Assembly (NCBI GenBank): GCA_024280975.1
Contig: JAMXLQ010000126.1
Coordinates: 1-9,535, forward strand
Length of the DNA: 9,535 nt
Reading direction: 5' to 3'
From: Methanosarcina sp.
GTDB taxonomy: Archaea; Halobacteriota; Methanosarcinia; Methanosarcinales; Methanosarcinaceae
Part shown: positions 1 through 5,228 of the stretch, piece by piece
Layout: the number at the start of each line of letters is the position of its first letter
Numbering within the stretch: the first letter of the stretch is position 1
Notes under the pieces: generated by a model
The model's database searches: none
Told to the model about the DNA's origin: nothing
The model's input: only the letters and a program-made list of their open reading frames with translations
Made by a program: the position numbers and the translations under genes

Positions 1-2
1 AC

Positions 3-278
3 CTGAAAATAAGGGATGCAGAAATTTTCCCTCACTTCTCTTTCGTAACCGTGCCTTTTGCTCAGGCTTCAGCCCTGCTCGAAATCTTCAAAGATAAAAA
101 GAGAGGTCGAAAACCCTTCATAGAGCTTGCCCAGAAATCAAAGGGGAGAAGCTCAAAGAATGCTAGTGAATATCGCGGCGGCACTCGCAACGGCTCTCGA
201 AATGACTCTCGCAATACGAACAGCACGGGTTATTCGAGAGATACAAGAACTGCGAAGAAAAAATATTCTTCGTATTAA
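3..278 (+). CDS. DEAD-box RNA helicase, C-terminal end (partial, 5' end outside window)
   Basis: The frame is open from base 3, the first complete codon, to a TAA at 276-278, giving the last 91 residues of a protein that begins outside the window. The first roughly 45 residues (IRDAEIFPHFSFVTVP, then ALLEIFKDKKRGRKPFIELA) match the pattern of the small RNA-binding domain at the C-terminus of DbpA/DeaD-type DEAD-box helicases: a beta strand, an F-SFV-VP core, a helix, then a K-RGRK-strand. A basic, low-complexity tail follows, rich in Ser, Arg, Asn and Gly with repeated SRN/GSRN units (about residues 60-80), as in helicase tails that add non-specific RNA affinity. Presumed role: ATP-dependent RNA unwinding in ribosome assembly or mRNA remodelling. 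The helicase core is not visible, so the family call rests on this domain and tail. An internal GTG at 51 is not the start, because the conserved domain begins before it. Confidence 0.7.
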   Translation: MKIRDAEIFPHFSFVTVPFAQASALLEIFKDKKRGRKPFIELAQKSKGRSSKNASEYRGGTRNGSRNDSRNTNSTGYSRDTRTAKKKYSSY

Positions 279-296
279 TTCCATTTCTTTTTTAGG
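253..296 (+). terminator. Hairpin plus T-tract terminator of the helicase gene
   Basis: A perfect 7-bp inverted repeat (CGAAGAA 253-259, TTCTTCG 266-272) has a 6-nt loop and overlaps the last codons of the helicase gene. The stop codon follows at 276-278 and then a T-rich run, TTTCTTTTTT, at 284-293. This fits a hairpin with an oligo-T tract; archaeal termination depends mainly on the T-tract. The 13-base string TTTCTTTTTTAGG at 284-296 recurs exactly at 382-394, giving a second possible stop site. Confidence 0.5.
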
Positions 297-298
297 AA

Positions 299-341
299 TC
301 CTGGAGCCACAAAACTTCAAAGACTCCTGCAAGCTCCAGGA
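299..341. repeat. 9-bp perfect inverted repeat downstream of helicase gene
   Basis: TCCTGGAGC at 299-307 and GCTCCAGGA at 333-341 are exact reverse complements separated by 25 nt. Two T-rich runs follow (361-369 and 382-391). It probably forms a stem in the helicase mRNA 3' end and may act as a backup terminator or 3'-end stabiliser. The role is inferred; the symmetry is directly visible. Confidence 0.5.
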
Positions 342-490
342 GCATACATTTTACTCAAATCTTTTTATTTAGACCTTTAACTTTCTTTTTTAGGCATTTG
401 ATTGGTTATAACCATAAAATATCCAAAAAAACAAGAAGCTTTTAAAAACTTGAGAAATTTATTTTATGTTTTGATTAATTGACACTGCAC

Positions 491-515
491 ATGTTAATTT
501 CCACGAAATTAACAT
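491..515. terminator. 10-bp perfect hairpin in the convergent region
   Basis: ATGTTAATTT at 491-500 and AAATTAACAT at 506-515 are exact reverse complements around a 5-nt loop (CCACG). It lies between convergent genes and downstream of both. The likely role is transcript 3'-end structure or termination. Because the repeat is symmetric it could also be an operator, but no gene starts nearby. Confidence 0.4.
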
Positions 516-551
516 TAATAAACCGATTATCATAAACTTAATGGTCGCTAA

Positions 552-575
552 TATTTTTAGTAGATACTAAAAATA
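552..575 (-). terminator. Hairpin immediately after the TauE/SafE-type gene
   Basis: TATTTTTAGT at 552-561 and ACTAAAAATA at 566-575 form a perfect 10-bp stem with a 4-nt loop (AGAT). It starts one base beyond the minus-strand stop codon (577-579). The minus-strand transcript would contain oligo-U within the stem arm. This is the probable terminator of the membrane-protein gene. Confidence 0.5.
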
Positions 576-576
576 C

Positions 577-939
577 TTATTTTCCCACAAAAGTTTTTAT
601 TCCTACTAAGATGACAAATATTCCGAAAGCTTTCCTTAATATGTCAAGTGGAAGCATATTTGCGAATTGTGCTCCGAATTTTGCACAAATAACCATAGCA
701 ATGCAAATAACTATGCCTGCATATACATCAGTATATCCTCTTTTATAATATTCAAGAAATGCAAGTATGCCTACAGGTGGAAGCAGTGCAACTAGAGAGG
801 TTCCCTGGGCTTTTATTTGAGAGAATCCTTGTAAAAAAACAAGTGCAGGAATAATTATAATCCCACCACCAATCCCAAATAATCCGCTTAAAATACCTGC
901 TGCAGCACCAATCAGTAAATAAACTACAAAATTTTCCAT
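577..939 (-). CDS. Half-length TauE/SafE (TSUP) family membrane protein
   Basis: The 120-residue hydrophobic protein carries the TSUP signature near its N-terminus (GAAAGILSGLFGIGGG, residues 11-26, followed by IIIIPAL). About four membrane segments can be drawn (roughly 4-33, 44-62, 70-92, 100-118). Family members export or import sulfite, sulfonates, sulfate or other small anions across the cytoplasmic membrane; the substrate here cannot be read. Most TSUP proteins are about 250 residues built from two such halves, so this is a single half-unit that would have to pair with itself or another half. There is no sign of a frameshift: it ends in a natural TAA just before a terminator-like hairpin. 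The start is the ATG at 937-939. A weak SD-like GGATGG lies upstream, and an 8-bp hairpin sits 25 nt before the start. Confidence 0.75.
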   Translation of the reverse strand: MENFVVYLLIGAAAGILSGLFGIGGGIIIIPALVFLQGFSQIKAQGTSLVALLPPVGILAFLEYYKRGYTDVYAGIVICIAMVICAKFGAQFANMLPLDILRKAFGIFVILVGIKTFVGK

Positions 940-963
940 AAATAGTTACCATCCAAAGGTATT

Positions 964-983
964 TCTAAAGAGTGTTCTTTAGA
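964..983 (-). promoter_or_regulatory. 8-bp dyad in the leader of the TauE/SafE-type gene
   Basis: TCTAAAGA (964-971) and TCTTTAGA (976-983) are exact reverse complements around the 4-nt loop GTGT, 25-44 nt upstream of the start codon at 939 on the minus strand. A TATA-like A/T-rich run (TATTAATATT on the minus strand, about 1016-1025) lies further upstream, which would place this dyad at or just after the transcription start. It could be a repressor operator or an mRNA stem. The symmetry is seen; the function is inferred. Confidence 0.4.
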
Positions 984-1108
984 TTCTGTCTTCATCACAA
1001 AAACAGATGTAGAATCAATATTAATACCATTTCATTAATAAAAAAATTATCTTGTTGGTTAAGAAATGGAATTTCTCAGCTAATTAATGTGATTTTAAAT
1101 TTCGCAAG

Positions 1109-1151
1109 AAAAATAGGGAAGAGAGCAAAAATAGAATAAAAACTAGAAAAA
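1109..1151 (-). terminator. Series of oligo-T tracts after the methyltransferase gene
   Basis: Read on the minus strand, four runs of five T residues occur within 43 bases of the methyltransferase stop codon (plus-strand A5 runs at 1147-1151, 1138-1142, 1127-1131 and 1109-1113). Clustered T5 runs without a strong hairpin are typical archaeal terminators. Confidence 0.5.
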
Positions 1152-1154
1152 CAG

Positions 1155-1856
1155 TTATTTGATACAGTAAAAACCAGCCTGCATGTAAGAGTACCAAAAT
1201 AACTCCACTGTCCTGAACCCTGTTTCTCTTAAGAGTTTCAGATGCTCTTCGACAGTTATCGGGAAATATTCAGTATCAAAGCGCTCCAGATGTTCCTTTA
1301 CTTCTTCCTCATTCCTACCGTGAACTAACTGGAAATTACGCCAGTATCTTTTTCCTATGAGAATTCCCTCTTCGGTTAGCGGTCTGATGTTCTCAAAGGT
1401 GATATAAATCCCACCTACTTTTAGAAGATTATAACACACGCCAGTGGCCCTGGTTCTGTCTTCGCGGTTCAGATAATGATGGCACTGTATTGCAGTTATA
1501 ACATCCAGGTTTTCCTCCAATTCCTGAGAGAACTCTTGGGTAGGGGAAGCTTTCAGAAATTCCAGCCTATTAGCAGGGCAAGATGATAGTTTTTTCCTTG
1601 CCTGATTCAGCATACCTTCTGAGGGATCAAGTAAAAGGAATTTCGTAGCTGAAAATTCTTCAATTGCCTTATTAACCAGAGATCCTGTTCCGCATCCAGT
1701 ATCCAGCCAGATTCTCGGGCTGGATGGCATGGACTTGACGAGATTGATAGTTTCCTGATGAAAACAGGAATAATAAGGGAGAATACCGGATATCCGGGAG
1801 TCAAAATCTTCAGGAAGATGAGGGGTGGAATTTTGGGCAGGTTTTGCAGAAGTCAT
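1155..1856 (-). CDS. Class I SAM-dependent methyltransferase
   Basis: The 233-residue protein has a Rossmann-type SAM-binding core. Motif I is WLDTGCGTGSL at residues 50-60; an acidic strand end, LLLDPSEGML (about 74-83), should bind the SAM ribose. The segment VITAIQCHHYL resembles the motif IV region of methyltransferase-11/25 type enzymes, and NLLKVGGIYITFENI matches the family's beta-5 region. It transfers a methyl group from SAM, and the acceptor cannot be deduced. It is a single-gene unit, divergent from the phosphoesterase gene. The start is the ATG at 1854-1856, with AGGAT about 9 nt upstream on the minus strand. A TATA-like box on the same strand lies at 1900-1912. Class assignment is secure; specific function is unknown. 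Confidence 0.85.
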   Translation of the reverse strand: MTSAKPAQNSTPHLPEDFDSRISGILPYYSCFHQETINLVKSMPSSPRIWLDTGCGTGSLVNKAIEEFSATKFLLLDPSEGMLNQARKKLSSCPANRLEFLKASPTQEFSQELEENLDVITAIQCHHYLNREDRTRATGVCYNLLKVGGIYITFENIRPLTEEGILIGKRYWRNFQLVHGRNEEEVKEHLERFDTEYFPITVEEHLKLLRETGFRTVELFWYSYMQAGFYCIK

Positions 1857-1899
1857 AATACTAGGATCCTTTTTACTTATTATCTAGTGAAAAGTTATC

Positions 1900-1912
1900 A
1901 TTTTATATTTTC
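1900..1912 (-). promoter_or_regulatory. TATA-like box for the methyltransferase gene
   Basis: The minus strand reads GAAAATATAAAATG about 45-55 nt upstream of the start codon, in an A/T-rich stretch. This spacing allows a leader of about 20-30 nt. The placement is a sequence judgement only. Confidence 0.4.
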
Positions 1913-1956
1913 AAAGAAAGCTGTCATTTTTGGTCGTTTCAAATAATCTTGAAATA

Positions 1957-1966
1957 GCTATATATT
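1957..1966 (+). promoter_or_regulatory. Possible TATA box for the plus-strand phosphoesterase gene
   Basis: AGCTATATAT is the strongest TATA-like run upstream of the gene that starts at 2124. It implies a leader of roughly 130 nt, which is long but usual for Methanosarcina. Weaker alternatives are at about 2006-2014 (TTATTATAT). Confidence 0.3.
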
Positions 1967-2123
1967 CATTAATTTTAGATATTATTGCTTTAAGGTTATG
2001 TTGCTTTATTATATCAGTTCTTAATTTCTAAATTCTTTTTTCTCGCAAGTAAATAAGGAAAAAATAAAAACAAATAATGGGAAAGAAGGTAAGAGAAGGA
2101 GATCTAAGGGAAAAGAGGAAAAT

Positions 2124-2825
2124 ATGAGAATCCTGCTAATTGCCGACATCCATGCAAATTACGAAGCTTTAGAGACCGTTCTAGAAATTCCTCATGATAG
2201 AGCCATCTGTCTCGGAGATGTTGTTGACTATGGGCCTGATCCGGATAAATGCATTGATCTCCTGTGCACGAAAGGAATTCCTGTAATAAGAGGAAACCAC
2301 GATAATGCAGTTGCCTTTAAGGTGGACTGTCAGTGTGGATATAAGTACAAGCACCTCTCTATTGCAACCAGGGAATACACCTGGGAAATTCTTGATAGAT
2401 CAAGAATAGAATACCTTCAGAAACTACCCCTTCTGATCAGAGAAGAAATTGGTGGAAAAAAGCTCTATTTGATCCATGCAAGCCCTCGTTCTATGTTCGA
2501 ATATATAAAACCTGAAACTTCAGATGAAGAAATTCAAAATATGATAAACGAAGCAATGGAACCTGTGGAAGCAGAATTTCTTGTTGTCGGGCATTCTCAT
2601 ATCCCTATGAACAGGAAACTCGGAACCCTGACAATAATAAATCCTGGATCAGTCGGACAGCCTAGGGACGGAGATTCCAGGGCAAGCTGTGCCATTTTTG
2701 ATACGGAAAACGGAAAAGTAGAGCACCTACGCCTTGATTACGATATCGCTTCAGTTTGCACAAAAATTAGAGAAAAAATGCCTCATGCAGAGGAATTGAT
2801 AGCTATTCTCAAGCGGGGATATTGA
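2124..2825 (+). CDS. Calcineurin-like metallophosphoesterase
   Basis: The 233-residue protein carries the full two-metal phosphoesterase motif set: ADIHAN (D8, H10), GDVVDYGPDP (G31-D32, D35), RGNHDN (N58, H59, D60), LIHASP (H118) and GHSHIP (H157, H159), followed by NPGSVGQPRDGD. The sequence style resembles the archaeal/bacterial group of 230-250-residue phosphodiesterases related to MJ0912/YfcE-like proteins. It should hydrolyse a phosphomono- or diester with Mn or another divalent metal in the cytoplasm; the natural substrate is unknown. The start is the ATG at 2124, preceded by a strongly purine-rich leader ending AAGAGGAAAAT, which supplies an SD. It converges with the DGC-family gene 42 nt downstream. 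Confidence 0.88.
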   Translation: MRILLIADIHANYEALETVLEIPHDRAICLGDVVDYGPDPDKCIDLLCTKGIPVIRGNHDNAVAFKVDCQCGYKYKHLSIATREYTWEILDRSRIEYLQKLPLLIREEIGGKKLYLIHASPRSMFEYIKPETSDEEIQNMINEAMEPVEAEFLVVGHSHIPMNRKLGTLTIINPGSVGQPRDGDSRASCAIFDTENGKVEHLRLDYDIASVCTKIREKMPHAEELIAILKRGY

Positions 2826-2867
2826 TATTAAAAATGATAAATTAAAAATAATTCTGAGAAGTTGAAT

Positions 2868-3281
2868 TCAGACTTCTTTTATAGCTCTGATAATTTTCTC
2901 TATATATTCAGGTTTCACATCCGAAGACCTTGTTTTTTCAATCCCGAGTTCAGTGACCATCATATATACATCGGCTTTCAGCCCGGCTTCCTTGAGCTTT
3001 TTTGTGGCGCAGCGGTCCGAGCAGCCGTCCAGTGCAAGAACCTTAAAACCGCCTGATACTGCATCTTCAATCTCATCAATCCCTTTTTGAGCAGCTGCAG
3101 CCCTGTACAGATCAGGCCTCCGGAAAGCAAGAATAGAAGCTGCCTGCATCGTAAGTTTTCCTGTGTTAGAGAGGCTAGAGCAGGCAAAAATAAGGATATT
3201 TTTCCTTTTTCCGGAAGCTTTTTCCGTTTTATCTGTCTTGTCGAGTAAAGGATTTGTAGGTTCTATTCCTGCTGGTTCCAT
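2868..3281 (-). CDS. DGC-domain putative zinc-binding protein
   Basis: The 137-residue protein matches the DGC family (Pfam DGC domain, small putative metal-binding proteins). It has an N-terminal FACSSLSNTGKLT segment (C34, residues 32-44), then ALDGCSDRCATKK with the family's Asp-Gly-Cys at 85-87 and C91, and an MMVTELGI-K strand near the C-terminus. The three cysteines C34, C87 and C91 are candidate metal or redox ligands. Family function is not established. The first 27 residues are a charged, low-complexity extension (KTDKTEKASGKRK) ahead of the conserved core, so a later start is possible. The chosen ATG at 3279-3281 has AAAGGTTG 9-16 nt upstream. It lies downstream of the YfcE-type gene on the same strand, but 174 nt and several T-tracts separate them, so it probably has its own promoter. 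Confidence 0.8.
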   Translation of the reverse strand: MEPAGIEPTNPLLDKTDKTEKASGKRKNILIFACSSLSNTGKLTMQAASILAFRRPDLYRAAAAQKGIDEIEDAVSGGFKVLALDGCSDRCATKKLKEAGLKADVYMMVTELGIEKTRSSDVKPEYIEKIIRAIKEV

Positions 3282-3399
3282 GGCTGTTACAACCTTTAAT
3301 GAAAAATTGTTTCAAAAATAATTGAAATGGAAACGGCGAGAAAATCGATATAATTTCCGGTATTACCGCCAGCTAACCATACTCAGTTGGCCCACCCCA

Positions 3400-3440
3400 A
3401 AACGCTAAAAAACGCCAAAAAATTCAAGCGCGCTAAAAAT
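3400..3440 (-). terminator. Oligo-T terminator array after the YfcE-type gene
   Basis: On the minus strand, within about 55 nt of the stop codon, runs of T5, T6, T6 and T4 alternate with short GC-containing spacers. On the plus strand this is three near-repeats (ACGCTAAAAA, ACGCCAAAAA, GCGCTAAAAA). It should end the phosphodiesterase transcript before the DGC gene. Confidence 0.55.
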
Positions 3441-3455
3441 AAGAGAAAAGTAAAA

Positions 3456-3956
3456 TCAGTCCAGTTTAAGCTGTGTTATTTCAACGTTAAGGTTTGCAAT
3501 CTCAAGAATAGCGACTGTTGACTTTCCGGAAAGCACGCCCGAGGACTCCCCTGGCTTTATCACAGTGACCCCCTCAATAATTTTGACATCTGGATCGTGA
3601 GTATGACCGCGGACTACCACGTCAAATTCCCCTGATTTGGCAATCGCTTTGACCAGTGCCTCATTTGTCCCATGTAGAAGGGCAATATGCAGTCCGTCAA
3701 TTGTCAGATCCCCAAAGTTCCCACAGGAAGTAGCCCCGATTTCTTCAAATCGCTTTGTAAGCATTACTTTGTCTCCGTCATTGTTTCCGAATACAAAGTA
3801 AAGTTTTGGCTTCAATTCCTTAAAGGCTCTCGCCGTAAACGGAGATACAAGATCTCCTGCGTGCAGCACTGCTTTTACCCCTCTCTCATTGAAAAATTCC
3901 ACAGCTTTTCGGAGAGCATTCATGTTATCGTGTGAGTCTGAAATAATTCCAATCAA
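3456..3956 (-). CDS. MJ0936/YfcE-type metallophosphodiesterase
   Basis: The 166-residue protein has the compact phosphodiesterase fold of the MJ0936/YfcE family and its usual length. Metal-binding motifs are ISDSHDN (D7, H9), HAGDL (D35), FGNNDG (N58, D60), LLHG (H95) and RGHTHDPD (H118, H120), and the family's KPGESSG segment follows. It is expected to hydrolyse phosphodiesters in the cytoplasm using divalent metals; the physiological substrate is unknown. The start is a TTG at 3954-3956: the protein begins exactly at the first beta strand, and a strong SD (GAGGTGG) sits 6 nt upstream on the minus strand. It is divergent from the queC cluster across 491 bases. It belongs to a different subfamily from the 233-residue phosphoesterase at 2124. 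Confidence 0.9.
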   Translation of the reverse strand: MIGIISDSHDNMNALRKAVEFFNERGVKAVLHAGDLVSPFTARAFKELKPKLYFVFGNNDGDKVMLTKRFEEIGATSCGNFGDLTIDGLHIALLHGTNEALVKAIAKSGEFDVVVRGHTHDPDVKIIEGVTVIKPGESSGVLSGKSTVAILEIANLNVEITQLKLD

Positions 3957-3987
3957 GTAATCCCACCTCTTCGATTAAATTTCCCTA

Positions 3988-3999
3988 TTTAATATATAG
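3988..3999 (-). promoter_or_regulatory. TATA box for the YfcE-type gene
   Basis: The minus strand reads CTATATATTAAAT at 3987-3999, about 32-45 nt upstream of the TTG start. An archaeal start site about 25 nt downstream would give a short leader that still contains the GAGGTGG SD (about 3963-3969). Confidence 0.5.
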
Positions 4000-4072
4000 T
4001 GGGGTTCACTAAAAAGAATTCGCTGAAAATTATTTAAAGCCGTCTCCAAGAATTAGAATTCTATAAATAGAG

Positions 4073-4122
4073 TTTCAGAGTTGGGTTTAGAATTGGTTTT
4101 AGAGTAGGATTTTAGAGCAGGA
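4073..4122. repeat. Four-unit degenerate tandem repeat (11-13 bp)
   Basis: The units are TTTCAGAGTTGGG (4073-4085), TTTAGAATTGG (4086-4096), TTTTAGAGTAGGA (4097-4109) and TTTTAGAGCAGGA (4110-4122), with consensus TTTTAGAGTWGG. It lies directly after the TATA-like CTATAAATAG at 4061-4070. It could be a protein-binding array or simply a slippage product. Confidence 0.55.
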
Positions 4123-4247
4123 ACTTAATACTCGAACTTAAACCGGAACTATATTCAACGTTGCATAAGGAATGAATCTGGAGCAAAATGAAGCCAGAAG
4201 CAAAGTATTGAGATTCTATCAAGAAGACAATTACAAAGACAGCTACC

Positions 4248-4255
4248 TTTAAATA
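4248..4255 (+). promoter_or_regulatory. Candidate TATA box of the que cluster
   Basis: TTTAAATA at 4248-4255 is a good archaeal TATA match, about 190 nt before queC. It would give a leader of about 165 nt containing the stems at 4281-4325. A later TTTAAATG at 4340-4347 is an alternative. Confidence 0.3.
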
Positions 4256-4280
4256 CGAGCTATTGGTATTATTGGAATAA

Positions 4281-4325
4281 TCCCTCAAGAATATCTAGGG
4301 AATCCTAAAAGAGTAAATTTAGGGA
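4281..4325 (+). promoter_or_regulatory. Overlapping stem candidates in the queC leader
   Basis: TCCCT (4281-4285) can pair with AGGGA at 4297-4301 or with AGGGA at 4321-4325. CCTAAA (4304-4309) pairs with TTTAGG (4318-4323). The second option for TCCCT competes with the CCTAAA stem. Just before, ATTATT-GG-AATAAT forms a near-palindrome (about 4268-4281). The pairings are short, so this is only a candidate structured leader. Confidence 0.25.
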
Positions 4326-4447
4326 AATTCCACGTTGAGTTTAAATGATCAATTTAATTTCTTGTTAAGTTCAGATAATCAGCTTAAACAGTGACTATAA
4401 GACAGTTAAAATACAGTTAAAACAGTAAGTTTAAGTAGCGGATAAAA

Positions 4448-5143
4448 ATGAAAGCTATGACTCTCCTGAGCAGCGGGCTTGATTCTGTCGCAGCGCTCGC
4501 AATTGCAGCAGAAGATTTTGAGATTGAGATGGCTATTACTTTTGATTATGGGCAGAGGGCCAGAGAGAGAGAAATTGAGTACTCACGAAAGGTATGCGAA
4601 TATTTCGGAATTGAGCACAGGGTTGTAAAACTGGACTGGCTATCGGAAATAACATCCACCTCTCTCGTAAACAGGGGTACTGAAGTCCCATCCTTATCTT
4701 TGGAGGACATCGACGAAGCAGCCCCTAAGGAAATTACAGATGCTTCAGCGAAGGCTGTCTGGGTTCCCAATAGAAACGGGGTAATGCTCAATATTACAGC
4801 AAGTTTTGCAGAAAGCAGAGAATGTGATTACCTTGTTGTTGGCTTTAATGGAGAAGAGGCAGGCACTTTTCCTGACAATTCCCTGGCCTACGTGCAGGCG
4901 ATGGACGGAGCTTTTTCCTATTCAACCCAGAATGGGGTAAAAATACTGGCTCCTCTAATTGAACTTGGAAAAACAGAGATCGTAAGAAGAGCTCTCGAAG
5001 CAAAAGCTCCTCTTGAGTACAGTTGGAGCTGCTACCACGGTGGAGAAATTCCTTGTGGAGAATGCGAGAGCTGTGTGCGCAGAGCACGTGCTTTTAAAAA
5101 CGCAGGTGTAAAAGACCCTCTTCTGGATAGGCTTGGAATTTGA
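4448..5143 (+). CDS. queC: 7-cyano-7-deazaguanine (preQ0) synthase QueC
   Basis: The 231-residue PP-loop ATPase converts 7-carboxy-7-deazaguanine to preQ0 with ATP and ammonia, the last step before tRNA insertion in archaeosine synthesis. The N-terminal ATP loop is LLSSGLDS (residues 6-13); the family usually has SGGLDS, so a Ser replaces the first Gly of the pair. Further signatures are ITFDYGQRAREREI, VPNRNGVMLNIT and VVGFNGEEAGTFPDN. The C-terminal zinc site is complete (C195, C203, C206, C209 in CYHGGEIPCGECESC). Length is normal. It is the first gene of a same-strand cluster with DUF366, queE and queD. The ATG at 4448 fits the conserved start, with a weak SD-like GCGGAT about 6 nt upstream after a long A/T-rich leader. 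Confidence 0.95.
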   Translation: MKAMTLLSSGLDSVAALAIAAEDFEIEMAITFDYGQRAREREIEYSRKVCEYFGIEHRVVKLDWLSEITSTSLVNRGTEVPSLSLEDIDEAAPKEITDASAKAVWVPNRNGVMLNITASFAESRECDYLVVGFNGEEAGTFPDNSLAYVQAMDGAFSYSTQNGVKILAPLIELGKTEIVRRALEAKAPLEYSWSCYHGGEIPCGECESCVRRARAFKNAGVKDPLLDRLGI

Positions 5144-5198
5144 TCCAGAAAACCAGATAGAGAGTTGATAAAGTACATTAAAGAAAAATTAGAAGAAA

Positions 5199-5222
5199 AC
5201 TTGCAGAAAGACTTGCAGAGAG
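5199..5222 (+). repeat. 12-bp tandem duplication before the DUF366 gene
   Basis: ACTTGCAGAAAG (5199-5210) is followed directly by ACTTGCAGAGAG (5211-5222) with one mismatch. It ends 6 nt before the DUF366 ATG, so the purine-rich end of the second copy (GCAGAGAG) provides the only SD-like sequence for that gene. Confidence 0.5.
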
Positions 5223-5228
5223 AATTCC

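Larger units (their letters stand above)
279..576. other. Convergent intergenic region with four hairpins or palindromes, no gene
   Basis: No credible coding region lies between the helicase stop and the convergent TauE/SafE-type gene. The stretch is A/T-rich. It holds the 299-341 inverted repeat, two copies of TTTCTTTTTTAGG (284-296 and 382-394), a perfect 12-bp palindrome TGGTTATAACCA at 403-414, and two strong hairpins at 491-515 and 552-575. Confidence 0.6.
3957..4447. other. 491-base divergent intergenic region upstream of queC, no confident gene
   Basis: Contents: the minus-strand promoter of the phosphodiesterase (3988-3999), a plus-strand TATA-like TTATTTAAAG at 4030-4039, a second at 4061-4070 (CTATAAATAG), a four-unit tandem repeat (4073-4122), a third TATA-like element (4248-4255), and possible leader stems (4281-4325). 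It ends with an imperfect repeat ACAGTTAAAAT/ACAGTTAAAAC at about 4402-4423, and CTTAAAC (4383-4389) is matched by GTTTAAG (4429-4435). A 26-codon open frame (4172-4252) starts just after AAGGA, but nothing else supports it. No tRNA or conserved RNA is recognised. Confidence 0.55.

Noticed and set aside
127..372. Second plus-strand frame overlapping the helicase tail
   Set aside because: Its overlap with the R/S/N-rich tail produces an artefactual Ala/Arg-rich peptide, and it runs into terminator sequence.
2077..2127. 16-codon leader frame whose TGA overlaps the phosphoesterase ATG
   Set aside because: It arises from a purine-rich SD leader; there is no SD of its own and the peptide is merely Lys/Arg/Glu-rich.
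3361..3395. Possible hairpin GCCAGCTAAC with GTTGGC downstream of the YfcE-type gene
   Set aside because: The arms match only with an internal bulge, so the T-tracts nearby are a better explanation for termination.
4256..4447. preQ1/preQ0 riboswitch upstream of queC
   Set aside because: No H-type pseudoknot pattern with the usual A-rich tail and C-rich loop is visible, and known classes are bacterial.
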